Shown one piece after another: positions 56,630 through 63,920 of a DNA stretch of 64,000 nt (within the stretch, counting starts at the first letter, position 1; every line of letters begins with the position of its first letter). The translations under genes were made by a program, and so were the position numbers. The stretch comes from an uncultured Flavobacteriales bacterium. GTDB taxonomy: Bacteria > Bacteroidota > Bacteroidia > Flavobacteriales_G > Salibacteraceae. The notes under the pieces are model-generated. The model searched no databases, had not been told where the DNA came from, and was given only the letters and a program-made list of their open reading frames with translations. Where the stretch lies: the NCBI GenBank assembly GCA_937121175.1, contig CAKZKD010000003.1:411252-475251 (forward strand). Reading direction: 5' to 3'.

Positions 56630-56663
56630 CAAATGTAACGAATTCGTTACGTAAATATTTCAA
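56630..56663 (-). promoter_or_regulatory. higBA promoter with overlapping operator palindrome
   Basis: Perfect 16-base palindrome GTAACGAATTCGTTAC at 56635-56650, 9 bases before the toxin ATG. On the minus strand TACATTTG (a TAnnTTTG box) overlaps its end at 56630-56637, and TTG lies 23 bases upstream. A repressor bound to the palindrome would cover the -7 box, as expected for autoregulation by HigA. Confidence 0.65.
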
Positions 56664-56706
56664 TTCTGAGAATTTGTTTTGGACTCTGATTTCGAGTAGT
56701 ATGAAG

Positions 56707-56913
56707 GCTACCGCCCCGTAGCCACGGTAAGTAGGGCATAGGAAGTATGTTGTGCGGCTGTGGCACCGCAGGTTCTTGTCACTCTCATTGAGCGCGTAGG
56801 CAAAACATGCTGACTATTGTACTCACTTTGAACCTAGGTTTAAAGGTTATTAAATTTGTATCGTTTCAAATATACCACAAGCCGCCCTATTTGCCTTATG
56901 GCTGCTGTTACCC
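56707..56913 (-). repeat. attC-like element E3, class A, long form
   Basis: 207 bp between GCTACC and GTTACCC. Arms CGTAGCCACGGTAAG and TTGCCTTATGGCTGC. Contains AGTATGTT / AACATGCT inner stem and CAAATATA at 56867-56874. One core base differs (ACC for AAC). Confidence 0.7.
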
Positions 56914-56919
56914 TGCGTT

Positions 56920-57225
56920 TTATTCTAAAACTTTTAGCAGCTTATCAGGGTCTTGTCTATTATCCCAAAAAGCAGAAATCAACACACTAGTTTCCTGAAC
57001 AAGATAAAAAATGCTGAAATTGCCCAAGGAAGCAACTCTGTGTTCACCAAAATCTGTCCTCTTGAAAGTAAGAGGGTTTTTAAAAATTTGTTCTGTTCTC
57101 TTGGTTACTGTCTTAACCAGTTTTTTTGAAAATGTATTGGATTTATTTCTGTTAACCCAATATTCAAGAATGTCCAAAAATTGGCGGTCAGCGGTTTTGG
57201 TCCAAATTATTTCCCGTCGAGCCAT
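56920..57225 (-). CDS. RelE/ParE-family toxin
   Basis: 101 residues. Starts RREIIWTKTADRQFLDILEYW, has the central NPLTFKRTDFGEHRVASLGNFSIFYLVQ strands and ends FWDNRQDPDKLLKVL, the usual pattern of ParE/RelE-superfamily toxins. Whether it targets gyrase or mRNA cannot be told. It follows the antitoxin gene with a 19-base overlap. Confidence 0.85.
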   Translation of the reverse strand: MARREIIWTKTADRQFLDILEYWVNRNKSNTFSKKLVKTVTKRTEQIFKNPLTFKRTDFGEHRVASLGNFSIFYLVQETSVLISAFWDNRQDPDKLLKVLE

Positions 57226-57449
57226 TCAAGATTTCGTTTCATCATTTCATCTTGTGATATAACTCTTCCGTTTGCTATGTCTTCTTCGCTCATTCGCAAA
57301 ACCTTCTTTTGAGAGTCAGAAAGGACAACCAACTCTTCGTTCTTGCTGGAGGTAGAAACAATCTTGTCTAATGCTTCAAGAAAATCCTTATTTCGAATTG
57401 ATAGAATTTTATCAATCAAGCCGTTTCTTATGTTGTCAACTGTAGCCAC
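57207..57449 (-). CDS. antitoxin partner of the RelE/ParE toxin
   Basis: 80 residues, starting with GTG. N-terminal IRNGLIDKILSIRNKDFLEALDKIV, then the C-terminal SEEDIANGRVISQDEMMKRNLEWLDG, a composition and ending common in Bacteroidota toxin-antitoxin antitoxins next to ParE-like toxins. Antitoxin-first order with overlap. Cassette ends GTTACCCTGC ... GCAGGGTAAC match exactly. Confidence 0.75.
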   Translation of the reverse strand: MATVDNIRNGLIDKILSIRNKDFLEALDKIVSTSSKNEELVVLSDSQKKVLRMSEEDIANGRVISQDEMMKRNLEWLDGK

Positions 57450-57464
57450 GTTTCAAAGTTTTTT

Positions 57465-57496
57465 CAAATATCGTGATTATTGCTGGTTTCCGCAAA
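57465..57496 (-). promoter_or_regulatory. cassette-borne promoter of the toxin-antitoxin pair
   Basis: On the minus strand TTTG (57493-57496), 20 bases, then GATATTTG (57465-57472), 15 bases before the GTG start. It lies between the gene and the cassette end, so this module carries its own promoter. Confidence 0.5.
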
Positions 57497-57500
57497 TGCA

Positions 57501-57709
57501 GGGTAACGCCCCGCAGCCAAGGCAAGTAGGGCATAGGAAGTATGTTGTGTGGCTGCAGCACCGCAGGTTCTATTCATCCTGATTGGGCGCGTGGGCAAAA
57601 ACATACTGACCATTGTACTCACTTCGGGTCTCGGATTAAAGGTTATTAAATTTCTATTGTTTCAAATTTACAACAAGCCGCCCTATTTGCCTTTTGGCTG
57701 CTGTTAGCG
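57501..57709 (-). repeat. attC-like element E4, class A, long form
   Basis: 209 bp, GGGTAAC to GTTAGCG. Arms CGCAGCCAAGGCAAGTAGGG and CCCTATTTGCCTTTTGGCTG, which pair except for two extra bases in one arm. Inner stem AGTATGTT / AACATACT; CAAATTTA at 57663-57670. Confidence 0.75.
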
Positions 57710-57717
57710 TGCGTAAA

Positions 57718-58401
57718 TTACTTTGTATCATCTTCAATTATTGGCCACACATTCCCTCTACTGGAATCAGATTTTAAAACAGTGGTTAGTTCTTCCTGAT
57801 TCCAGTCAATGTCATAGTATTCGTACCTCTCATATAGTAGGTTATAGGCAGATTCGTGCAGACCAGTTCTGACAAGAAACTTAAAATTTTCATTTGCTTC
57901 AGATTGATTTATGGAGTCGCTAAATGAAATGATTTGAACCATTTTATATATCGTATCGTTCACTTTTTTAAGCTTTGGTGTCACGCTTATTCCATCTTGA
58001 ATTGAATCAATTTCTTTTAATACTTTATAGACCATTTCATGGTTATCTTCCTTGCGTCTTCTTTCCCAAAATTCTTTGTAATAAACCGAGTTAATCGTGT
58101 CGGTTTGAAACGTCAGAATCAGACTATCTATAAGTTCGTTACACGGTCTAAATACTCCTTGCAATGGCCAACACCAGCCATATTTGTCAGCTAGATTTTT
58201 ATACCCAATTTTTTTGAACGTTTCATGGGCTATTTCAATATTTTCAGATTTTCTAATCCAAGTCGAAGCAGTATAATCTTTATCGGAGGCTTTATAAAAT
58301 CCTAAGTCTTTTTCTTGGTATTTCGGTTTTTCTCTAATCGTTGAAATCTCACACGCGAATAGACTTGCAGAAATTAAAAATATACCGAAGATTTTATTCA
58401 T
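57718..58401 (-). CDS. hypothetical lipoprotein, cassette gene
   Basis: 227 residues. Lipobox Cys17 (ASLFACEIS). The mature part is charged, with DKYGWCWPLQGVFRPCNELIDSLIL carrying two cysteines and a tyrosine-rich end (LLYERYEYYDIDWNQEEL). No family recognised. Cassette ends GTTAGCGTGC ... GCATGCTAAC (one mismatch). The ATG is 11 bases from the cassette end, leaving no room for a private promoter. Confidence 0.7.
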   Translation of the reverse strand: MNKIFGIFLISASLFACEISTIREKPKYQEKDLGFYKASDKDYTASTWIRKSENIEIAHETFKKIGYKNLADKYGWCWPLQGVFRPCNELIDSLILTFQTDTINSVYYKEFWERRRKEDNHEMVYKVLKEIDSIQDGISVTPKLKKVNDTIYKMVQIISFSDSINQSEANENFKFLVRTGLHESAYNLLYERYEYYDIDWNQEELTTVLKSDSSRGNVWPIIEDDTK

Positions 58402-58411
58402 GGTTATGCAT

Positions 58412-58628
58412 GCTAACGCCCCGCAGCCAAGGCAAGTAGGGCTTCAGGGAAAGCAAGTGGCGCGTTGGCCAAATATCCATTCCTATTGCGTTCTGATTGT
58501 CGAGCGCAGGAACCAACACACTTGCTGACCATTGTACTCACTTCGGTTCTCGGGTTCATGTTTATTAAATTTCTATCGTTTCAAATTTACAACAGGCCGC
58601 CCTATTTGCCTTTTGGCTGCTGTTACTT
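58412..58628 (-). repeat. attC-like element E5, class A, long form
   Basis: 217 bp, GCTAAC to GTTACTT. Arms CGCAGCCAAGGCAAGTAGGG and CCCTATTTGCCTTTTGGCTG. Its middle part (AAGCAAGTGGCGCG ... CACACTTGCTGACC) differs from E3/E4 in sequence yet still forms an inner stem. CAAATTTA at 58582-58589. Confidence 0.75.
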
Positions 58629-58642
58629 GCAGTTGTTATTGT

Positions 58643-59179
58643 TTATCTATTACCTTCAATAGGCATTCCAATATCTAAAAAAAACTGTTTCATTTTCTCT
58701 CTTCCTTTCGGGTGCAGTGCACCGTATCGCATTTTTGGAGAATATTTCATTGCGTCAGTTTGTGAACATAGCAAACAGATATCAATACAATTTGTCACTT
58801 GATTTTCAGAGTCATAAAAGACAAAAGAATGGTGTGGAATAAAACATCCTGATTCTCCCCATCTGAAGGTGTTCGTGTCATTTAGAATTAAAAGAAGTCG
58901 GTCGATTTGAGGTTGATTTAATTTGAATGTTTTCGCAGATACACTTTCAATTACGTTTCCGTCCTTGTCTATAACTGAGTGGACCTCTCCATATCCTTCC
59001 TCATGGATACCTTTATTAAAAGTATATCCAATGACGGTATTAAATTTAGTTGCAGGGAAATTAAGTTCTGAGTTATTCCATAGATTCTTTATTGAGTCCA
59101 TTTCAGCTTTCCAATCCAGTTGAGCTTTTAGATTCACGGTCAAACCAATCAACACTAAAATTAAGTACAAATTTTTCAT
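58643..59179 (-). CDS. hypothetical secreted protein, cassette gene
   Basis: 178 residues. Signal peptide (about 1-19, NLKAQ). The mature part has four cysteines clustered late (GESGCFIPHHSFVFYD, NCIDICLLCSQTDAMKYSP), possibly disulfides or metal ligands, and a C-terminal HPKGREKMKQFFLDIGMP helix. No family recognised. Cassette ends GTTACTTGCA ... TGCAAGTAAC match exactly. Confidence 0.7.
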   Translation of the reverse strand: MKNLYLILVLIGLTVNLKAQLDWKAEMDSIKNLWNNSELNFPATKFNTVIGYTFNKGIHEEGYGEVHSVIDKDGNVIESVSAKTFKLNQPQIDRLLLILNDTNTFRWGESGCFIPHHSFVFYDSENQVTNCIDICLLCSQTDAMKYSPKMRYGALHPKGREKMKQFFLDIGMPIEGNR

Positions 59180-59192
59180 CTAAGTAAATTGC

Positions 59193-59406
59193 AAGTAACG
59201 CCCTGCCGCTAAGGAAAGTGCGGGGTACATGCTTTTGGGCGCGTGGGCAAAATATTCATTCCTATTGCACTCTAATTGAGTGCGGCTGGAACCAACCACC
59301 AAAAGCATGCGAGCCGAGGACTTGGGTTTAACAATATGGTTTCTTCGAGGCATTTCGTTTCAAATTTAAACAACTGCTAGCATTTGCCTTTTAGCGGCTG
59401 TTAGGC
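59193..59406 (-). repeat. attC-like element E6, class B, long form
   Basis: 214 bp, AAGTAAC to GTTAGGC (a full GTTRRRY core). Class B arms GCCGCTAAGGAAAGTGC and TTTGCCTTTTAGCGGC. Perfect 11-bp inner stem CATGCTTTTGG (59228-59238) / CCAAAAGCATG (59299-59309). CAAATTTA at 59361-59368. Confidence 0.75.
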
Positions 59407-60104
59407 ACTGACGGTAAATCAAACGGCACAAGGCAATGAGATTTTAATGTCTCAAGCATTGTATGTTCTAAATTAATAGTTCCTTCTGATTGGCATTCGT
59501 CATCTAGTGGATATTCTTTCATAATTGCTTCATTGTCATAACCTTCAAAGTAGAAATACTTTATTGAGAAAATCACCCCATCTAGTGTTCTAGTAAGCCA
59601 TTTACGAAGTGCTTCTTCTCTTTCGTTACCGAAAATCCTCTTTTCATGTAAATCAGATAATTCGAGGTAGTCAGCATTTGCTTCTTTTCCTGAAACTCTG
59701 AATATTTTCCAACCAATCTTACTTAACAATTCGTCTCGTGTTTTATCCTTTTCCAAGTTGTGATATTCTTTTCCGTCGAGTTCAAGTCCAATTTTTAAAT
59801 ACGGGTTGGCGAAATCTATGAAATAATTAAATACTGGAAATTGAGGGTAAAGAACAATTCTACCGTGGCTTCTAATACTGTTCCAAGCTACTTCTTCTAT
59901 AGGAGAAAAATGGGAAGCCCAATCAAAATAGTATGGTTGTGTCCATCTGGTTATTGATTCTTCGGAAGTTTTTAATATCTCAGCTAGATTATCCATATAG
60001 AGTTGTCTAATAAAACCCCATTTATCAGTTATTTTTTTAGCTTCATCGAAGTTAAGCGAGAGGGTTTTGTTAATAATAAACTGTTGTACAAATTTTTCAT
60101 CCAT
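59391..60104 (-). CDS. cassette protein with DUF559/PD-(D/E)XK-like nuclease domain
   Basis: 237 residues, no signal peptide. The middle (about 90-145: FPVFNYFIDFANPYLKIGLELDGKEYH, then KTRDELLSKIGWKIFRVSG) resembles the DUF559/Vsr-like endonuclease core, in which an acidic residue in one strand, E-x-D-G and a following helix/strand (D-x-x-R-D-x-x-L-x-x-x-G-W) form the site. The N-terminal region is helical and the C-terminal part is unknown. The stop codon lies inside the flanking element (GCCGCTAA). Cassette ends GTTAGGCACT ... AGTGCCTAAC match exactly. Confidence 0.65.
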   Translation of the reverse strand: MDEKFVQQFIINKTLSLNFDEAKKITDKWGFIRQLYMDNLAEILKTSEESITRWTQPYYFDWASHFSPIEEVAWNSIRSHGRIVLYPQFPVFNYFIDFANPYLKIGLELDGKEYHNLEKDKTRDELLSKIGWKIFRVSGKEANADYLELSDLHEKRIFGNEREEALRKWLTRTLDGVIFSIKYFYFEGYDNEAIMKEYPLDDECQSEGTINLEHTMLETLKSHCLVPFDLPSVPNSR

Positions 60105-60122
60105 AGTATTAAATTAGTTAGT

Positions 60123-60255
60123 GCCTAACGCCCCGCCGCTAAGGCAAGTGCGGTGTTAAAAGTTTCAATTTTGGATTTAACTCTATAGTTTGTTCGAGGC
60201 ATTTCATTTCAAATTTAAACAACTGCTAGCATTTGCCTTTTAGCGGCTGTTAGGC
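60123..60255 (-). repeat. attC-like element E7, class B, short form
   Basis: 133 bp, GCCTAAC to GTTAGGC, both matching the RYYYAAC/GTTRRRY consensus. Arms GCCGCTAAGGCAAGTGC and GCATTTGCCTTTTAGCGGC pair with two extrahelical bases. CAAATTTA at 60210-60217. The clearest attC-like copy in the window. Confidence 0.78.
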
Positions 60256-60747
60256 TCTGTATTTATTGATTAATACTTTGAAAATCAGAATACTAGTTGC
60301 AGTTAATGTCACGCAACCAACTATCATAACAATAAGATTAAAAGTACTAAATGAATAAAGGTTTGGGACGTATTCGGCTAATGAATAACTTTTAACGTTA
60401 TAAAATTCCACCTCTCCATAATCCTCAATCATAACTGTTCCAATTATTTCACAATAAAAAATGAATTTAGAATGAAGTAAATCATAATGAGTTCTGAATT
60501 CAAAATCGTTTGTTGGTATATTTCCCTCAATGACAATTTCATATTTAGGTTGAACAGGGGGAAGTGTTCCTATATCACTTCCATCTGCATACACAAGGAA
60601 GTCACCACCAGTTGATTGTTGCAATTCACCATACAATGCTTCTCTATCTGTTACATCTTCCCACTTTTCAAAAGGAAGAACAGGCATCAAGAGATAGCCA
60701 ATGGAAATGAAACTTAGAATAACTCCAACAATGATTGATTTTTTCAT
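60250..60747 (-). CDS. hypothetical two-helix membrane protein, cassette gene
   Basis: 165 residues from the ATG at 60747 (a GTG three codons upstream is possible). Membrane helices at about 3-22 and 130-155 bracket an extracytoplasmic domain (YEIVIEGNIPTNDFEFRTHYDLL, FYCEIIGTVMIEDYGEVEFYNVKSY). The stop TAA lies in the GCCTAAC arm. No family recognised. Cassette ends GTTAGGCTCT ... AGAGCCTAAC match exactly. Confidence 0.68.
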   Translation of the reverse strand: MKKSIIVGVILSFISIGYLLMPVLPFEKWEDVTDREALYGELQQSTGGDFLVYADGSDIGTLPPVQPKYEIVIEGNIPTNDFEFRTHYDLLHSKFIFYCEIIGTVMIEDYGEVEFYNVKSYSLAEYVPNLYSFSTFNLIVMIVGCVTLTATSILIFKVLINKYRA

Positions 60748-60766
60748 TCGTAGCACGTAATATAGA

Positions 60767-60975
60767 GCCTAACGCCCCGCAGCCAAGGCAAGTAGGGCAT
60801 AGGAAGTATGTTGTGCGGCTGCTGCGCCGCAGGCTCTTACCGCGCTGATTGAGCGCGTGGGAAAAAACATACTGACCATTGTACTCACTTAGAAGCTAGG
60901 TTTAAAGGTTATTAAATTTCTATCGTTTCAAATTTACAACAGGCCGCCCTATTTGCCTTGTGGCTGCTGTTAGCG
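60767..60975 (-). repeat. attC-like element E8, class A, long form
   Basis: 209 bp, GCCTAAC to GTTAGCG. Class A arms as in E4, with the AGTATGTT / AACATACT inner stem. CAAATTTA at 60929-60936. A class A copy lying between class B neighbours, so the classes are interleaved. Confidence 0.75.
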
Positions 60976-60985
60976 ATTGTTGCAT

Positions 60986-61522
60986 TCATTTTACAAGTTT
61001 CAAATACCATTGAGGTCCAATTTCGATACTATCTGGTAAACGGGTTCTTAAGTCGAAAAGGTTATCATTGATAGATATACTGTCTTGATTGTATTTGTAA
61101 GTCGTTCCAAAATTCCGAATGGGATAATATCCAGTATAGTTCAAGTTAGAGTCATAAAATATTATCCTTTTAACAACTCTCAATAGTTCACTTGTATTAG
61201 AATCGCCTTCTTCGTGAGCTTCAAGTACTATAATTCTGTATCTGCCGATTTTCCCCCAGTCGGATAAGCCGTATCCGTCTAGGTTTTTATTCTTGTTTGA
61301 TTTAAGAACTACATAGTCGGGTGTATTTGAAAGAATTGTTTCTAGCGAACTTCTTTTATTTTCATGGCTGTCATTCAAGTATTTAATGTCATCAATTTCT
61401 TTCTGTAATTGATATGTGAACGAATTAAATTTCGAACTAAGCAAGTTCGAATGTAGAAACCAACCGATTCCAATTCCGAAGAAAATAGCGAGAACTATGG
61501 TAGTAATTTTTTTCACAGGCAA
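60986..61522 (-). CDS. hypothetical membrane-anchored protein, cassette gene
   Basis: 178 residues. One N-terminal helix (about 5-25, IVLAIFFGIGIGWFL) and a periplasmic part with a coiled segment (LQKEIDDIKYLNDSHENK) and a beta domain (DWGKIGRYRIIVLEAHEEGD, RIIFYDSNLNYTGYYP). No family recognised. Cassette ends GTTAGCGA ... TCGCTAAC match exactly, and the ATG lies 5 bases from the cassette end. Confidence 0.68.
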   Translation of the reverse strand: MPVKKITTIVLAIFFGIGIGWFLHSNLLSSKFNSFTYQLQKEIDDIKYLNDSHENKRSSLETILSNTPDYVVLKSNKNKNLDGYGLSDWGKIGRYRIIVLEAHEEGDSNTSELLRVVKRIIFYDSNLNYTGYYPIRNFGTTYKYNQDSISINDNLFDLRTRLPDSIEIGPQWYLKLVK

Positions 61523-61526
61523 TATT

Positions 61527-61659
61527 CGCTAACGCCCCGCCACTAAGGCAAGTGCGGAGTTAAAGGATAGAACTTCGGGTTTCAATATTTGCTTCGTTCG
61601 AGGCATTTTGTTTCAAATTTATATTATCGCTAGCATTTGCCTTGTAGTGGCTGTTAGCG
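61527..61659 (-). repeat. attC-like element E9, class B variant, short form
   Basis: 133 bp. Arms CGCCACTAAGGCAAGTGC and TTGCCTTGTAGTGGC: compensatory changes relative to E7 (GCCGCT/AGCGGC becomes GCCACT/AGTGGC) keep the stem paired. CAAATTTA at 61614-61621. Confidence 0.78.
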
Positions 61660-61669
61660 GTAGTAATTT

Positions 61670-63193
61670 TTAATCCCAAGCACTATCCGATGATTGGTCA
61701 AATAGCTCTTCATAAGTGAAATTATCGCAACATGTTTCAGATTTTTCAACAGCCAAAAGAGGTGGTTTTTTCATTGGTATACGTTTTTCTAGTTGTTTCT
61801 TAAATTCTTCGGGGCTCAAAGCTTTCAAATTCAAAGATTCTATTTTGGAATGACCTAGAATAATCTCTTTAGTTCCTAACATAGGGAGTTTCCCGTCGTT
61901 TGATATTGCAACCACTGTAACCTTTAGACCTTTTGGTAACTGCATGGTATTCGATGTGCCAAATCCAACATGAAATTTCCCATTTTCATACCGACTCAAA
62001 TCCAGAATGCTATTTATTGAATTGAATACTAAATAAGATTTTGCAGTTTGCCGGGGACTAATATTTTTAAGAGAAATTTCTAATGCAATTGGCTGCGCAG
62101 AAGAATCAGATAAAAAACGGTCACAGTTTATCCAACCAAGCGAGGTTACGTTGAATTTTATAGTCGTCAGTTTATTCAAGTTTCTAATTGATTTTCTTCT
62201 TTTTTCATTTTTGAACATTGAAGAAATTAAGCGACCTCTTGTTGAATCTTTTGGTCGGATTTTAAGCTTTGTTTTTCTCTGGTCCCTGAAGATTCTAAAT
62301 GCAATTGCAGTACCATTGGATTGAGATTTCAAATATTCGTATACCATACTGTCGATTTCCCAGAGATTTAAATCCAAGTTTTCTAAGTAAATACGAAGAA
62401 CTGTATCAGAACAAGAATTATGGATTTTGGCCATTCGCTTTTCAAATTCGCGAGTTGAAATAATGGTATTCTTGAATTGGTCAGATTTTAAGTCATCGAC
62501 TAGCCCTTTTGAGATTCCACAATAATTATACATCGGCTCTTCTGAAACTGCTTCAGTTTGGCTGCCATTGGGCAAAGTAGTTACCATAAGGGAATCACTT
62601 TCCAAGACTGGTTGAATAGTAACATAGTTTTCTGGGTAGAAGTTTAAAAGTTTTATTGGGACTTGTTCAAGCCAAGATATAGGATTCTTTGGGTTTTCCC
62701 ATTCCATGTTTGCTTCTTCGGAAAATTTACCTTCAAAGATTTTAAGTCCTTCATTTGAATGAAAAAGAGGAAACTCGACTTCAATTAGTCCTTTGTTTGA
62801 AATCATGAGCTGTTTTCCAACTGAGTCCACGGCATCAATAAATAACATTCCTGCTGATTCCAGTAACTCGTCTTTTGTAACGGTCGACAATCCGTTCAAG
62901 ACAAATTCGTGTGGCTTAAATATTTCTTTCAATTCAAGTTTAATACTTGTTGGTAGCGCACCATTCTCATATGTGAAAGACTCTTTAGAAATGTAAATAA
63001 TTGTACCAAATTGGCTATTAATTATCGTGTCGCTCTTATTACTAATTTTAAAGAAGGAACTTGAGTTTTCTATTTCGTCGAATATCGAAGTTAGGGGGTT
63101 TGTTTTCAGTTTTTCCTCTTCTATAACCTTTGAGGTATCATTAGAGCATGAGGTAAGAAGTGCGAATATTAATAAGGTAGTAATCTGTTTCAT
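61670..63193 (-). CDS. large hypothetical lipoprotein, cassette gene
   Basis: 507 residues, unusually large for a cassette cargo. Lipobox Cys16 (LLTSCSN). An N-terminal beta domain (about 35-165; GTIIYISKESFTYENGALPTSIKLELKEI, TKDELLESAGMLFIDAVDS, GLIEVEFPLF) resembles domains found in other Bacteroidota lipoproteins. A helical middle (YMYNYCGISKGLVDDLK ... RDQRKTKLKIR) and a second beta domain (TTIKFNVTSLGWINCDRFL) follow. Function unknown. Cassette ends GTTAGCGGTA ... TACCGCTAAC match exactly. Confidence 0.7.
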   Translation of the reverse strand: MKQITTLLIFALLTSCSNDTSKVIEEEKLKTNPLTSIFDEIENSSSFFKISNKSDTIINSQFGTIIYISKESFTYENGALPTSIKLELKEIFKPHEFVLNGLSTVTKDELLESAGMLFIDAVDSVGKQLMISNKGLIEVEFPLFHSNEGLKIFEGKFSEEANMEWENPKNPISWLEQVPIKLLNFYPENYVTIQPVLESDSLMVTTLPNGSQTEAVSEEPMYNYCGISKGLVDDLKSDQFKNTIISTREFEKRMAKIHNSCSDTVLRIYLENLDLNLWEIDSMVYEYLKSQSNGTAIAFRIFRDQRKTKLKIRPKDSTRGRLISSMFKNEKRRKSIRNLNKLTTIKFNVTSLGWINCDRFLSDSSAQPIALEISLKNISPRQTAKSYLVFNSINSILDLSRYENGKFHVGFGTSNTMQLPKGLKVTVVAISNDGKLPMLGTKEIILGHSKIESLNLKALSPEEFKKQLEKRIPMKKPPLLAVEKSETCCDNFTYEELFDQSSDSAWD

Positions 63194-63209
63194 AGTCTAG
63201 GTTTATTAC

Positions 63210-63423
63210 CGCTAACGTCCCGCCGCTAAGGTAAGTGCGGGGTACATGCTTTTGGGCGCGTGGGCAAAATTTTCATTCCCATTGCACTCTGATTGAGTGC
63301 GGTTGGAACCAACCACCAAAAGCATGCGAGCCGAGGACTTAGGTTTAACAATATGGTTTATTCGAGGCATTTCGTTTCAAATTTAAACAACTGCTAGCAT
63401 TTACCTTTTAGCGGCTGTTATGT
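63210..63423 (-). repeat. attC-like element E10, class B, long form
   Basis: 214 bp, CGCTAAC to GTTATGT. Arms GCCGCTAAGGTAAGTGC and ATTTACCTTTTAGCGGC, again with matching changes in both arms (GGTAA/TTACC). Inner stem CATGCTTTTGG (63245-63255) / CCAAAAGCATG (63316-63326). CAAATTTA at 63378-63385. Near-identical to E6. Confidence 0.78.
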
Positions 63424-63435
63424 GCTTTTATTTTG

Positions 63436-63900
63436 TCAAAATACTGTTGACTTTGCTTTCAAGTATATCGTTGAATTGGAATATTCATTTTTTATCTCAT
63501 GGATAAATCGACCTTTAATTTTAGTGTCAGGTTTTAGTTCCACAAATGTTAGGGTCAGCTCCAAAATTTCAATGGACTCTGTTTCATGAATTGAGGTAGA
63601 GAAAGAGTACTCGGCTTGTGGTTTAATTTCAATTTTTCTAGGATATGTTGCGTTGCAATGAACAGCAAGAAAGATATACGCATCTGTATGTTTTGTTTTC
63701 AGATAGTAATCAAGCCCGTTGCAGGATTCCGAAAGAAAAAATATTGACTTATCAGATTTGTTAATGATTTTACCGTCAATATGCAATAAAGAACTTGACG
63801 AAGAGTCTCGACTAGCAATGAAATTGAATTCCAAGTTTTCATTTCCAGCAGGTATTGTCGATTGGAGGACGAATGAAATCAAGATTAAAAGGTAGTTCAT
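63436..63900 (-). CDS. hypothetical secreted protein, cassette gene
   Basis: 154 residues. Signal peptide (about 1-17). A beta-sandwich-like sequence (LEFNFIASRDSSSSSLLHIDGKIINKSDKSIFFL, ESIEILELTLTFVEL, KIKGRFIHEI) recalling immunoglobulin-type DUF domains, with two cysteines. No family recognised. Cassette ends GTTATGTGC ... GCACATAAC match exactly. Confidence 0.68.
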   Translation of the reverse strand: MNYLLILISFVLQSTIPAGNENLEFNFIASRDSSSSSLLHIDGKIINKSDKSIFFLSESCNGLDYYLKTKHTDAYIFLAVHCNATYPRKIEIKPQAEYSFSTSIHETESIEILELTLTFVELKPDTKIKGRFIHEIKNEYSNSTIYLKAKSTVF

Positions 63901-63920
63901 AGTACTACTTGTTTAATTGC

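Noticed and set aside
56807..58662. Short frames crossing the elements that encode a PPYLP(F/Y)GCC motif
   Set aside because: They arise from translating the conserved element arm (GCCGCCCTATTTGCCTTTTGGCTGCTG) and have no starts or context of their own.
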